From: Epiperipatus broadwayi
Taxonomy: Eukaryota; Onychophora; Udeonychophora; Euonychophora; Peripatidae
NCBI GenBank assembly: GCA_028023455.1
Contig: JAQFVV010000323.1
Coordinates: forward strand, 308,001-372,000
DNA length: 64,000 nucleotides
Direction of reading: 5' to 3'
Program-made: the position numbers and the translations under genes
In this document: piece by piece, positions 39,158 to 52,751 of the stretch
How the letters are laid out: each line of letters begins with the position of its first letter
Position numbering within the stretch: the stretch's first letter is position 1
Notes under the pieces: generated by a model
Told to the model about the DNA's origin: nothing
The model's input: only the letters and a program-made list of their open reading frames with translations
Database searches by the model: none

Positions 39158-42100
39158 TGTAACCAATAGGAAAGAGAAGAGGAGGGAAAAGAGAGAGTGG
39201 TGGAAGGAAAAGAAAAGGAAAAGAAGAGAGAGAAGTAAAAGAGAGAGAGGGGAAAAGATGAAAAGAGAAAAGAACGAAATGAAATGAACAGAAGAGATAA
39301 GAAGAGAGAGAGCACAAAAATGAGAGAGAGAAATGAAATGATTAGAAATTAGGAATGGAATTAGAGAGAAAAGGAAAAGAAGAGAGAAATGAAATGAAAT
39401 GATTTGGAAATAGATAATGAAATGGATGAAATGATAAACAGTGTCTATAGATGGAAAGAGAAGAAGAAATGAAATACATGATTTGAAATGGATGAGATGA
39501 TAGAAGAGAGGGGGCAGAGAGATGAGAAATGATATGAACAGAAAATGAAATACGATGAAATGAGATAGAAATGAGAGACTCTTAACGACTCGGCTCAGTG
39601 GGGTTACAATAAATTTAAAGAAAAGAGATAATGATCCAGAGATGTATAATCAAATAAAGATCAAATCCAATACTGACGAACTATAACTACTACAGCATAT
39701 TAATAATCTACTACTAAACCATACAAAAGATTATTTAAAATCACTAATCCATGATTACCATATTATTCCTACCAATAGATCACACACTCTCTGAATAAGA
39801 ATATTGATACTTTGATTAGAAAGATTATCTTACTAAATTATATTTAATAAAACAACAAGAGTAAATAACCTCAGGGATTCTAAAAACTAAAACTCTTGTG
39901 CAAAATTAAAATTTAAGTTAAGTTGCCTATTAAATAATTGCTGGGTGAATAAAACAAATGAGTGATATCTTAGCTGACCACAAAATAACAATCTTATGGT
40001 GCAATCTTAAAATAATAAACAAAACAAACATTAATTCACAAATTTAATGAATCAATTTAAGTTTAATCTAATAATGGCCTATTATCCAAGACATTACTCG
40101 AGTGAAGAAAAGAGCAAGGGTTCTTTTTATGCTTTTCCCATACTCACAGACAACCTACTCAAGACCTCAGATATAGATGGATCATAATTCTTTGGACATA
40201 CCAGATTTAAGATAATGATAGACAATGTACAGTTAATATAAGATAATGTGCAGCTTTTAAAATAATAGTAAATAAAAATATTCTTCTGAAGTTCTAATAC
40301 TGTTAATCTGATATTGCATAATTTTTAGTCTGAGAAGATATACTGATAATTAAAAATAAACTTTTAACTAAACATTTAATTAAGTATCTGATATAATGCA
40401 AGTATCTGTTATTGTGATTCAATATGAGAATCACTTACTTTAGCATAGCTTGATAATTTTCAAACTAATATCAAATATATTTAATTAACTTTATAATATA
40501 TTTGTGAACTTCTGAATTGAAGATTCAATAAACTTTAGAAACTTATGATTTTGTGAACTTGGAACCCAAGACAATAATATTTTCATATAAAAGCAAAACA
40601 AACAAAACAAAACTTTTTGAAATAATAATATTTTGGTTTATTAAGAATAAAAGAAATGCTTACAGATTTAATGGAATATAAACATTGCCAATATCGCACT
40701 GGAATCTAATATAAGTATTTTGACTTTTAACAATTTCCATTAGTTTACATTAGTATACTTAATAACAGGCTAAGGCTATTCAATTTTAATCTCTTTTAAT
40801 AATTAGAGATTTTACAATCTTTAACTTTAATTATAATGTCTTATTTAATAAGCACACTTCTAATTTTTTTAAATTAAAATAATTCATAACATTATGGTGT
40901 CTTCTAGTAATCAGAATAACACACAAAACTAGGTTTGTATTTAAAACCCTACCTTAATTTTATAATTCTAAACTTAACAAATACTAAGTTGGAAAAGTAT
41001 ATATTTTGAAAACTACAACTAGTTATACTGACATAACTAATATTAAACTAATGATATATTTTTAAATTAGACTAAATTAATCTTAAAATAAAACTAAGTT
41101 AAGTGTATGGGGCATTCATTCATCAGAGATCAATTATACTCTTTTAAATAAATTTAGTCCACATAAAAAAAAAACTATTACCCTCAATGTTTTAAAATCA
41201 TAAGATGCAACAAACTTACAAATCCAGTGGCGAAATTCTGGATTAAAATATTAAAATTAGTATGTGTGAATTGCCACTTATACCATATGCATATATTTGA
41301 CATACTTTAAAAAAATAGAACTTATTGTTGGTTAGGTTGTTGATGATAAAACTATCAGATCAACACAATACAAATATTAATATACTTATAGCATTAAAAT
41401 AAACAGCTATTATTACCTGAAGAAACAAATTACCTCAAACACACATATCTTGCCATCACTAATCTAAAACAAATGCAACATCACCTACTGTTGTGGAACT
41501 AGCATTAAGTCATCATGAATGATAGGCTAAAAATATCAGAACATATAGGCTCCTCAGAGCTGGAAAAGAATGTGGTGGCTTTCAAAAATACCTAACTTCG
41601 AGGCAAAAAAAAACAAAGATGTCTGGAATTCTTCTACAGTACATCTGGGAATAGGAAAATGCACAAAGAAAGCACAATCCTCTCTCATGGGATTTTCAAT
41701 GCTTATAAATGTGATCATCATCACTGAAAAATAGACTACAATAACCCTCTTTTGGGGATAAGCACTATCAAATCATAGAAATACAATACAATAAGGATGG
41801 TGGATTTTATCTACTCCATAAAGCATATTCAAAAATTATTAACTAAGCCTAACTCTATGAGGCTAACAAATACTAACTAATAGCAAGATATATACTTCAC
41901 CTGAATTAATTAAATTATTCCTAAGAAGTTTAAAAATATAAAACCTATATTCAATGTTCGAACCAACAAAATACACTGTCAAGTGACTACTATGAGAAAT
42001 ACTTTGAAATTAAATGCATATAAAATTGTAGGCAAGGCACAATGCACACATAATAAAATATTCAATACTAAAATATAGTGACTAGTGGACTTTTAGAAAA

Positions 42101-44695
42101 AAATTTCAAGTTAAATGTGAGATTATTTATTATCAATGCATATAAAATTATTTTTAGTTATTAGTAATACAGCACTTATAAAACAAATGAATGGAAACTT
42201 TATGATAAACTTCTTTGACTGGTTTAAAATAAAAATGAGAGAAACATCTCACATATAATAAACTAAGAGTGTGATATTTATATCTCTGTAAATGAAATTA
42301 TTAAATAGAAACTAGCTGGTGTAATGCTTAATAAATAAACTAAATTGACTTAAGAATGACAAAATATTTTTTCTCATTCTAATAAACTCATTAAGTTTTA
42401 AAATTATAACTCTAGTTTCCCTGTATATTTATGCAAAAAGTGTTACATAAAATATATAGCATAAATATTTTTATTGTTTCATTTTTTTAAAACCAATAAA
42501 ACAAACAATAAAAAATAATAATACAGTAATTTAAGTTCATATATCAGCTCCGCAATGGTTTTCCATTTAAAAATATGTAGATAATTTATTCAGGTTAAGT
42601 TATCTATCCGAATTCGAAGCTTCAATCAAAATATTTATAAACATGACAATGATTTCCAAAACACAAATGTTCAACAGTTCCTTAAATAAACATTTTCACT
42701 TTCTTTTATCTTCAAAGATAATTTTAAATATTAAAATAATAAAATAGCATAAGCATAAGTATAAGTGTAAGTATAAGTATAAGCCGGCTTTGGAAAAATA
42801 AATTCTTCAGCTGAGTACATGTTTTTATATTTATAATCCTAGGTTCAAATGTGGAATAATTATAATATATATTTTTAGTTAACTTTCACTGTTCTTCTTT
42901 AGATAAATGCATTTTTTTAAAATAGAGCTCTTTTTTTAAAACATTTCTTAATATTTCAAAATGTATTTCTTTTTTTTTTAAACAAATTTCCTTTTATTTT
43001 TTTAAACATAAGAGTAGATTTCTTTTATAATTAAAGACATTCCTCGGTTTATGAGCTAAGATCAATGGTCATAAAGTTACTTATAAGTTCTGGCAACTAT
43101 AACAAAACATTATGTATTTGACAGAGACAAGTTCATTAATACTATTTTTAAATTCTTTTAAAGTTTTACTTCCAAACAAATTCTTTTCATACTACTGGCA
43201 TAAACGAGAATTAGTATTTTAAAATACATATTTTCTTCTTAAATATTATTCTAAGAGCATATTTACATGTATATATCATGTATTAATAATGCACTATTAA
43301 ATTTAACATCAATTTTAATTCTCAAAGATGCTGATGCATTTTCATCATAATATTTTATAATTTTGCATGTCTTTTAATTTCATCTTCACGTGTATTTTTA
43401 ATTTAATAGGATATATATACTATAGTTTAGTGCCATAAATTGTTGAGCCATAACAATAATTAATAATTGGTGTTTTAATTTTACTTTTACTTCTAAATAA
43501 AGAAAAATGAATAGATAAAATGCTGAGATAAGAGACGCTACCTTTTCTTCAAACATTCTTACTGTAATTTTATGTTTCAACTGGAATTTAAATTGTCAGA
43601 AAATGGATTACCTTTTAAATTCAGCACTTCATTTCTACAAGACGATTTTATATAGTTATTTTAAAAATCATACTTTTACTTTTAAAATAATAGTTTTATA
43701 AAATTACAACTTTTTATTATAGAAATTCTAGGATTCAACTACTTGTAAAATTAAAAATCAGATCAGCCCCCTGATGACATCTGGATCCCTGTTTATATAA
43801 TAATCTTTAGTACACCAACAATTCATTTGAAAACCAATAAAAATTATTGAAATTAAATCTTAATATTCTTGACAATTCAGCTGTGGAATCCATTTATTAA
43901 TGTAATTGGTCTAATTATACTAAACCATGTGACTTACAGCTGCAAAGTCAAAAATCCATTGTTAATAAATATTATGTAATATTTTTTTAATGATAATATT
44001 TTTATAAACACAATAACAATAGCTATAAAATTCAGAGCTATCCCTCTTTATTACTTTTAAATATTTAACTTTAATAACTTTATCCATACATTTGTTTTAT
44101 TATTCTTTAAACAAAAATATTGGAATTAAATTATTTTTTTATTCTTATGTTTACATGTCTTTTGCAGGCACACATATTCTCACATACAGTGCTATGAATG
44201 CACATTAATTGTTTAAAAGTTATTTTTAAAACTTCAACAATACAAATGTTAATGAATATTTAATTCAAACTAATTTTATAAGTAGAATGCTTCACTAACT
44301 TACATCTAATAAATATTATTATACTATTTTAAAAAATAATTTACATATTATTTTTAAATATATTACTGAATATTATTTAAAATATTTATTTCCAATATCT
44401 AATTATTATAATTTAGACATTAAAATGAATTATACAGTAATTATTTTAAAATTCATTTAATATTATTTATCAATTCCCAACTATTTCTGATATTTCTTTT
44501 AAGTCAAATTATTATCTAGCATCCCTTATCAAAATAACTAGTATATATACTATATAAGATTATCCTATTTTATACATTAATTAATTTTCATTTTTATCAT
44601 TATTATTTTTTTTAAATCCGAAATTTTAAACAAAAGGTTAAGCTAAGATAACCTTGATTACCTCTTGGAACTAAGTGAAATTTCAGTTAGGTACA
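39158..44695 (+). repeat. Long non-coding repeat, family A copy 1 (5.54 kb)
   Basis: Starts TGTAACC after a TATATAT, ends GGTACA before a TA array. From 39575 onward it is colinear with 47877-50760 plus 52745-55133. Shared anchors are a CTCAGTGGGGTTAC block (39595/47902), CTACTACTAAACCATA (about 39708/48015), the ATCAGAG block (41127/49482) and CTCATTCTAATAAAC (42374/50695). The first 430 bp are strongly GA-rich. I see no frame shared by the copies. Ends resemble LTR termini (TG...CA), but there is no internal gag-pol, so it may be a giant solo-LTR-like or other non-autonomous repeat. Confidence 0.82.
39165..39590 (+). repeat. GA-rich purine tract at the family A start
   Basis: More than 400 bp almost free of C and with few T, built of GAGA, GAAAA and ATGAAAT motifs. 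The same kind of tract begins the second copy. Confidence 0.92.
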
Positions 44696-44717
44696 ATATA
44701 TATATATATATATATAT
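44696..44717. repeat. TA array
   Basis: Alternating AT directly after GGTACA. Confidence 0.95.
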
Positions 44718-46387
44718 CGCATATACTGACTACAAGTGCACCACTAGTCCAAAAATCAGAATTAGACATTTATTTTAAGGGTGGATAGGATATGCAAATA
44801 TGAATGTGCTGGACTAAATTCAGGGAGAGCATGAGCTTGTGAATGTTGTTCAGACAATTGAGAAAACACTGAGACAAATGTCAGCCAAAATATTTACAAG
44901 ACCTTTTTAAATTTATTAAACATATAACAAAATAAACATGGAAACTTGATCTATATTTTCTTAGCATATCTTATCATTGAGTCTATGCAAGCATTAATAC
45001 AGTTAGTACCCAGGCAGACAAGTTCATTTCTCACCTATAACAAAAGAAGGGCTTATATCTTCCTGCTAGCAATTCACCCAAACCAATTCCATTTTTTTTC
45101 TTATATAGATTTAGAAAGATGGAGGCATGTGGAGAATCAATGGAACAGTGCAGACAAGCTTTTCTTAGCCCAGGAAAGAAATGTCAGAACTAAGAATGTC
45201 ATAATTCTGCAAAACACTCATGGTCAGGTCCATGTAAACCATCCAAGATTAGTCTTAATCAAGAAAAGGGAAGGGTATGAACTACATAATCTGAACTATA
45301 AAAAAATAAAATATCTGCCATAAAAAAAAGAACAATATACTCGATAAACCACCAGACAAAAGATTAGTGGTCTGCAGAAAATGCAAACCAAGTTTAAGTT
45401 TAACAATAAGGAAAACAAACAAAAAGGACAGGTGAGTAAAAGAAAACTACTAAGATCGACCTGAGTATTTATCAAGGGTTAATCATAGTACAGAGAAAAC
45501 ATTAAGCATATAAAATATCATTTGCCATACACTCTCAAGTAAGTAATATTTTAAGATAGAAAATCTTGCTACTAAGATTCTAATATAAAAAATACATTAA
45601 TATTTAAATTAATAGGTTATACATCATAAATATAATTTCTTTTAAGATTAAGCTGATATGTGTTAGAGACATAGTGATTTAACCCTGATTTTAATATGGA
45701 AAGGTTAGTTACCTCAAGGTAATTTTAATCTCTGCTGTTTGTAATGTACAGTTTATAGAGAATCCTATACAGTGGCTTTAATTTACTACAGGTTCAGAAG
45801 AATGGAATCACTATTAGAATCAGCTCTGGACTTAGAATTTAGGGTCATGATTAAAGTCATAAGTTTGGAGCTCCAGAGGTTCATCTTTGGATAGGTTTAT
45901 CCCATCATGTTGTCGAGATAAAAAACAGAATTTTCTTCCTCTCGCCCCCCATTTTTTTGGGAAATTAAAAATAAAATCTTCATAACATTGATTATTGACA
46001 TTGAGGTAGGGCACATTACACACGTGAATGGTTCGGGTGAAACCCCTTCCTCGATCTACCCCATGTATGACATTCAATTTTCACACCAAAAGAAATTGGC
46101 TCCTTTCCTTATTTAATTATCTTGGTTGGGTGACAAATCATCTCTTTTCATTTAAGTTTGTCTTATTATTATCTTTTTTTTTTTTGTTGATTATTGGTAA
46201 CTGAGAATAAAATATGAATTCTTGATTTGCACGTTAAGAAATATTTACTAATGTCGATCAGATGGTTGTTTAAGTGGATTGTATTGTGGAACGATAAACT
46301 ATGTTGAATCAGTAACAGGTGGTTTATCGATGGTGTTGTTCTGTATGGTGGTAATTTGATATGTTTGAGTGACACATCTCACTTACA
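44718..46387. repeat. Unclassified TA-bounded module F (1.67 kb)
   Basis: Lies between two TA arrays and ends CTTACA, like other modules here. A plus frame at 44946-45323 (125 codons; DLERWRHVENQW, HGQVHVNHPRLVLIKK) and a minus frame at 45832-46077 (81 codons) are open. Neither matches a family I know, and only one copy is present, so coding is unproven. Confidence 0.4.
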
Positions 46388-46402
46388 ATATATATATATA
46401 TA
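46388..46402. repeat. TA array
   Basis: Short alternating TA run separating modules. Confidence 0.95.
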
Positions 46403-47400
46403 TATGAATTCACAATGACATTAAATTAACTGAATTTTGCATATCTATCCCCAAAGAGTTATTGACAGTTACAAATAGTTTTTCCCTTTCGCTTGTGATC
46501 ACTGTATAATTTTTTAAATTGTTAATATGTAAATACATTTTTTTATTTTCATTATTATCCTATAATCTTACTCTTTAGTTAAAGTAATTGTGGTTATTAA
46601 TAATTTTGTTGTTTGTCCTTTGAACCAAGCTGATAATTTATTTTGTTTATGCAATAAATTATTTAGTGGAGTCGGGTAATAAAAAGGAAATATAATTAAA
46701 TATACATGAAAACTTGTTTTATATGGATTTTATTTGATCATTTCTTGTAATTAGTATCATCTTGTCAATTAAAACTAAGTCACTCCATCATGTACATGGT
46801 TAGTCAAACTTAGAATCCATACTTGTTTTATTTTATCTTACTGTCCTTTAACACAACATTAGTTTTATAGTTCACGATCTCATTTTTCATCATCAACATC
46901 GTTCTCATATTTCATCTGGTTCTTTCTTTTATTTCTTCATGCTCATTTTATCTTAATTCATTATTATAATTGATTCATCCTTCATTGGCTCCATTCTATC
47001 ATCATCTTAATCATTAATCATTCTAACACATTTTCTTTCTCTTCTCCTCATTCTTAAGCTAGTTAATTTTCATTATTTAATTTTCATTTGTTTTCATCAT
47101 CCATTTAGTTTTCTATATCTTGATTCATTTATCACTTAATTTATAATTCGAATTTCATAGATCTGATTATTAAATATTTATTGGTTTTGCAGACTAAATT
47201 TATTTAATAATATTTTGCTTATGGATTTTAAAGCTAGTTTAACCAATATCGATATTAGAAGTTATTATCTTCATGAACACTTTATGACCTTTCTTAGATT
47301 TACGATTCACCCTAATTTAGTTGGATTCAAGAAAATAATATTTTTATTTTAACATTATTTTTATGAACATATTCTTATTATCCATATAGAGATGGTTACA
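46403..47400 (-). repeat. TA-bounded module E (1.0 kb), probably inverted relative to family A
   Basis: On the minus strand it starts TGTAACC at 47400, the same word that opens family A copy 1. The minus strand then includes a GA/ATGA-rich part (complement of 46840-47130) comparable to the family A purine tract. Its other end is TGAATTC at 46403. No coding frame. Confidence 0.5.
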
Positions 47401-47497
47401 ATATATATATATAGGTTGAAAATTATATATAAATAAATATATATATATATATAATATTTTAATAAATGTTTTAGACGGAATTATTTAATATATATAT
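47401..47497. repeat. TA arrays and spacer
   Basis: Three TA runs (47400-47412, 47440-47453, 47490-47498) with short AT-rich spacers between module E and family A copy 2. Confidence 0.9.
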
Positions 47498-50400
47498 AGT
47501 AACCTAAAAAGAAATGAAGAGAGAGGGATGATGGGTGGGGGTAGGTGAAGAGGAAAAGATGGAGATGATGATATATGAAAAGATGGAGAAAAGAAAGAAT
47601 TAAGGAAATGATGGAAATGGAGTAGAAGATAAGAGGGAGCAAGATGAGAATATGAAGTGAGATGAAGATAAACTAGTATAAAATGAAAATAATGAAAAAG
47701 AAGATGAGATGAAATGAAGGAGATGATAATGAGATAAATTATGATGAAGATAAAATCTGTTAGAGATGAAGATAATGAAGAAGAAGGAGATGAGAAAGGA
47801 TGAAATGGAATAGTTGAAAATGATGATGAAGATGAAATGTATTAGAGATGAAGATGATAAACTAAGATGCTTGTACTACTAGAGACTCCTAACGACTTGA
47901 CTCAGTGGGGTTACTATAAAATTTAAGACAGAATGATAATCCAGAGATGTATAATTGGATAGAGACCAAATCCAATACCAATGCAGATATAACTATTATA
48001 GCACATAAATGATCTACTACTAAACCATATAAAAGATAATTTAAATCATTAGCTAATAGCTATCAGAATCGGCCCACCATCAGATCATACACTCTGAATA
48101 AGAATAAATGATACTTTGCTTGGAAGGATAATCTCATTAAATCAAAACTAACAAGGCAACAAGCATAAACAATCTCATGGGTTTTAAAACTAAACTTTTA
48201 TGCAAAATAAAAGTTTAAGTTGCCTACTAAATAACTGCTTGAACAAATAAACAAGTGGTGATATCTTGGCCGACCATAAGATACCTATCTTATGTTCAAT
48301 CATGGAGTAATAAATAAAAATAAATATTAATCCAAAGATTTGATTAATTACTCTTAATTTAAATGAATAATGGCCTATTACCCAAAACATTCCTCGAGCA
48401 AGGAAAAGGACAAGGGCACTTTTTATGCCTTTCCCCATACTAACAGACAACCTACTAAGGACCTTTAATGCAGATGGATTATAATTCTTTAAACATATAA
48501 GATGATGATAGATAATGCAACTAATGTAAGATAATGTGCAGCTTTTAAAATAGTAAATAAATACTTTTTTGAAGCACTAATATTCTTTATTTCATTGCAT
48601 ATTCTTCAGTCTGAGAAGATATACTGATAACTTAAAAATCAACTTTTAAGTGAGCATTCAATTAAGTATCCAGTATAATGTAATTATCTGTTACTGTGAC
48701 TCAATCTGAGAATCACTTAGATTAGCATGGCTTTATATAATTTAAACCAGTATCAAAATATATTTTATATACTTTATGATATTTTTTTATGAACTGTTGA
48801 ACTCAAAATTTTATGAACATTGGAACTCAAGACAATAATATTTTTCATATAAAAGTAAAACAAACAAAAATAAAACATTTTAAAATAATAATAATAATAT
48901 GATTTATTAAAAACAATATAAAGAAAATATTTACAAACAAAATTTATTAGAATAAACATTGCCAAGATAGTGCTGGAATCTTTTAAAAGGAAAACATTTT
49001 GACTCTCAATCTTTCTTTTTGGTTTACAAAATTATAACAATTTATCTGGCTAAGTTACTGGGTATTCCTTTTAAACTCTTTTAAACTGTTTATTTTGATA
49101 AACAAAATAATAAAATAAATAAATACATACAAGAGCAAGCAGAGGCCATCTGATATTAAATTCTAATCTCTTTTAATAATTAGAGATTCCAAATCTTTAA
49201 ACTTCAATTACAATGGTCTAAGTTTAACAAGCATAATTCTATTTTTATTAGCATATTTACTAATACTGTGGTGTTCTTTAAAAATCAGGATAACACACTA
49301 ATAGGTTTATATTCATTACCCTAAGCTAAGCAAATGCTAAGCTGGAATAATCATATCCAGCATATATTTTAAGAAAAATTGTCATTAGTTACACTGACAT
49401 TACTAATATTATAGCTAGTGATGTATTTAAGCAAATTTCTAGCTAACTTTAAACTAAATTAGATGTATGGGCCACTTACTCATCAGAGGTAATTTATACA
49501 CAGTCTTTTAATAAATTCTGTCCACATAAAATTATTACACTAAATGTTTTTTAAAATTTAAAAGACTTACAAATCCAGCGGTGAAAACTCTGGATGAACA
49601 TATTAAATATTAGTATATGTGAATTGCCACTTATACCATATGCATAATTTACATACTTAAAATAAATATAAATTATTATTGGTTGGTTCATGGATGATAA
49701 AACTATCATGACTGCACAATTCAGACATTGATATATCTATAAGCATTTAAATAGCAAACACAATCCGAAGAAGCAAAGTTCCTCAAACAAACATATCTTG
49801 TTATCACATATCTAAAAAACAAATGCAACATCACTTACTGTGTTGGAACTAGCATTAATTCATAATGAGTGTTGGGCAAATAAGTACATGGTGGCTTCCA
49901 AAATATCTAACTTTGAGGCAGAAAATAGGATGCCTGGACATTGTCTCAGTACATCAGGTACAGGAAAGATGCACCAGGAAAGTATGATCCACTCTCATGG
50001 GATCTCAATATATCAAAATGTGATCACAATCTCTAGGAATACTAATATCTGGGATACAATAACTCTCAATGGGAACAAGCACTACCACCTCATGGAAAAG
50101 CAATACAATAAGGATGGAAGATCTTGTCTACTCCATTAAGCATACTCATAATAATTAAGAAAGCCTAGTGCTATGAGGCTAAAAAATACTAAACTAACTA
50201 CAAGATATAGACTTCACATGAACTAACTAAGTCATCACTAAGAATTTTAAAAATACAACATGCATACTCAATGTGAGAACCAGGAACGCAAACTATGTCA
50301 ACCGACTAATATAATAATTACTTAAAATTAAATGCATATAAAAATTTCTAGGCAAAGATACAATGCACACATAATAAAATATTAAGTACTAAAATATGGT

Positions 50401-50790
50401 AATGAGTGGACATTTAAAAGATTGCAAATTAAATGAGAAAATATTAATTCTCAATGCATATAAAAATATTTGCAGTTATTATTGATGTAGCATTTATAAA
50501 ACAAATGAATGGAAACCCTCTGATAAACCTCTTTGTCTGATTTAAAATAAAACTGGGTGAAATATCCCACATATAAATAAGCTAAGACTGAGATATTAAA
50601 ATCTTCAAAAATAAAATTATTGAATATAATTTTAACTTGTGAAACGCTTAACAAATAGTATAAAATTTACCTGAGAATGGCAGAATATCTATCTGCTCAT
50701 TCTAATAAACCCATTAAGATTAAAATTATAACATTAGTTAACCAGCATATTTATGCTAATAGTAGTATTACACATATTCTAAATAATATA
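47498..50790 (+). repeat. Long non-coding repeat, family A copy 2, 5' part
   Basis: Starts AGTAACC, where copy 1 has TGTAACC, with a GA-rich tract to about 47875, then is colinear with 39575-42440. The 99-codon frame at 49840-50139 is not kept in copy 1 and is not called. Confidence 0.85.
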
Positions 50791-50800
50791 TATATATATA

Positions 50801-52718
50801 TTTTAATGGTCAATGAAATGAGTCTTAAACGTATCCGCACTACAAAGGCGCCATCTAGGCATTTGAACCTAGAAAAATTTATATAGTAGGCAGATACGTA
50901 AGTTAAGGTTCAAAATTTTTTTTATATATATATTATTCTGACCGTTTGCCCAATATCACTAGCTCATAGAGTAGCAGAGATTTTAAACATTTTTATAAGT
51001 TTTAATAGATTTAGATTCTCAAAATATATTAATATTTAAAACAATAAAATAAAAGAAGCCACTGCCAGTAATTAACACACAAATAGATTTTTATTAACGC
51101 ACATTTAAAATTGAGGAATACATTTATTTTTAGATTTTAACATTAATACTTTTTTTAAATTTAAATTCAAATTACTATTTAAATAGACTGCACAGATGAA
51201 TATTTAAATAACATTTTACTTTAGCATGTCGAGCATAGATAGTCTACATAGATTTTCTTCCACTTAAAAGCTTATCAAAACATTCATTCAATCTCAGACT
51301 AAAAGTTCGCAGCCAACCCAATGTCAGCTTTCAGATGTATATTTGCAACCAATGCAATATGAAGATGCTAGCATAAAACCACGCTGACAGAAATATGCAT
51401 CTGACAGCATGATATTATTTGAAGGAAATGATCCGTGTCCAGAACAGGAAAGTGCATCTGCCTGACTAAGGAATCATGTATATAATTTTTTTTAAAGAGT
51501 GCTACATATGGAAAAGAGCGGTCTTTCTGCCGTCTTATAAATCCCTGTCCATAGAGCTAGAAGGAGTCAATGGCACAGGAAATACATCTGCAACCATTTC
51601 AATGATATGACTGCCTCTTTGGGGTCATGCATTCAGTTGGGCACATTGCCCTGTATGCTAAACACACTTCACATTACATTAATATAAACACCCATATATC
51701 CCTCCCCAAGCATTGCCCTAACTACGAAACAAATAACCTGAAATTAAAATCCCTTAAATTAAACATAAACGAATTTAAACATAGTTATTAATCTTTATCC
51801 ATGCAGCTATCTACACCCAACTTTAAATTTAATACATTTTAGTTAAAACATAATACACACACACAAAAAAATGAAATGGAAATGATTGCTTAAACATCTG
51901 CATAAAAAATATTAATAATTGAATTTGCATTCTTTAAGTCAGATAAGAGTTCTTATTTTCAGCTATTAATTGCAATTTTAGAAAAGTTATTTTTAGATAG
52001 ACACAAGAGTTCATACTTTATAGATTGAGTAGATTTGGAAGTCCATCTTCATGATCACTTTAGTAGATTTTGTCCTTCTTTGAAATGGAACCGCTACTTG
52101 CCATTCATTTGGTCAGGAACTGTCATCCAGAGGCCTCAGCTGGTTGTCCAGAAAATTAAATCTATTGCAGACTTCCACATCGTGAAAATCTGCAATATAG
52201 CCAATTATAATGATATAGTCATAGTCAGCTCTCAGATCACAATTATAATAATAATTTGGCTTTTATATTTTTACTAGTCTCTTATCATCCAATCTTTGGA
52301 TTCAACCAGCAAGACATCACTAATCCTCTGGTGTTTCAATTACGGTCCATGCTGACATTTCTGGTGTTTGCATTGGTCATTTAATTTCTTTTCTCTTACC
52401 AATAAATTTATTTTAAGTGGCCTAAAGGATAGTTTGCTTTTGAACAATCATTTAATTAATAAGACAATCAGTTCCATTTTCTAAGATTATAGAATTAACA
52501 TTATATTTTAAAATATCAATCTTTATATTTTTACTTTTTTTTACAACAAAAAATACTTTTTCTCAAAATAGTTTAAATTTTCCATCTGCGCAACAATATA
52601 TATATTAAACAACTTTTACTTTTCAGTTTTTAAGTTTTTTTCTTTTTAATAAATCAATTTTATTTACGATCTTTTCATTTTCATTTTAAAATAATGTGAC
52701 GGGATATTATATTCCATT

Positions 52719-52720
<2 letters not shown>
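50801..52720 (+). repeat. Family D repeat inserted in family A copy 2 (1.92 kb)
   Basis: Bounded on both sides by TA arrays inside family A. In copy 1 the same place reads straight through an ATATATA stretch (about 42450), so this is a genuine insertion. It begins TTTTAATGGTC and ends CCATTACA, a short inverted match. Colinear with 4970-5962 plus 7187-8060, and 51345-51685 is extra. The frame at 52035-52277 is not conserved in the other copy. Confidence 0.82.

Positions 52721-52750
<30 letters not shown>
52721..52750. repeat. TA array
   Basis: Alternating AT between the end of family D and the resumption of family A. Confidence 0.95.

Positions 52751-52751
<1 letters not shown>

Noticed and set aside
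49840-50139. 99-codon frame
   Set aside because: The homologous stretch of family A copy 1 (about 41500-41800) is broken by stops and shifts, so the frame is not conserved.
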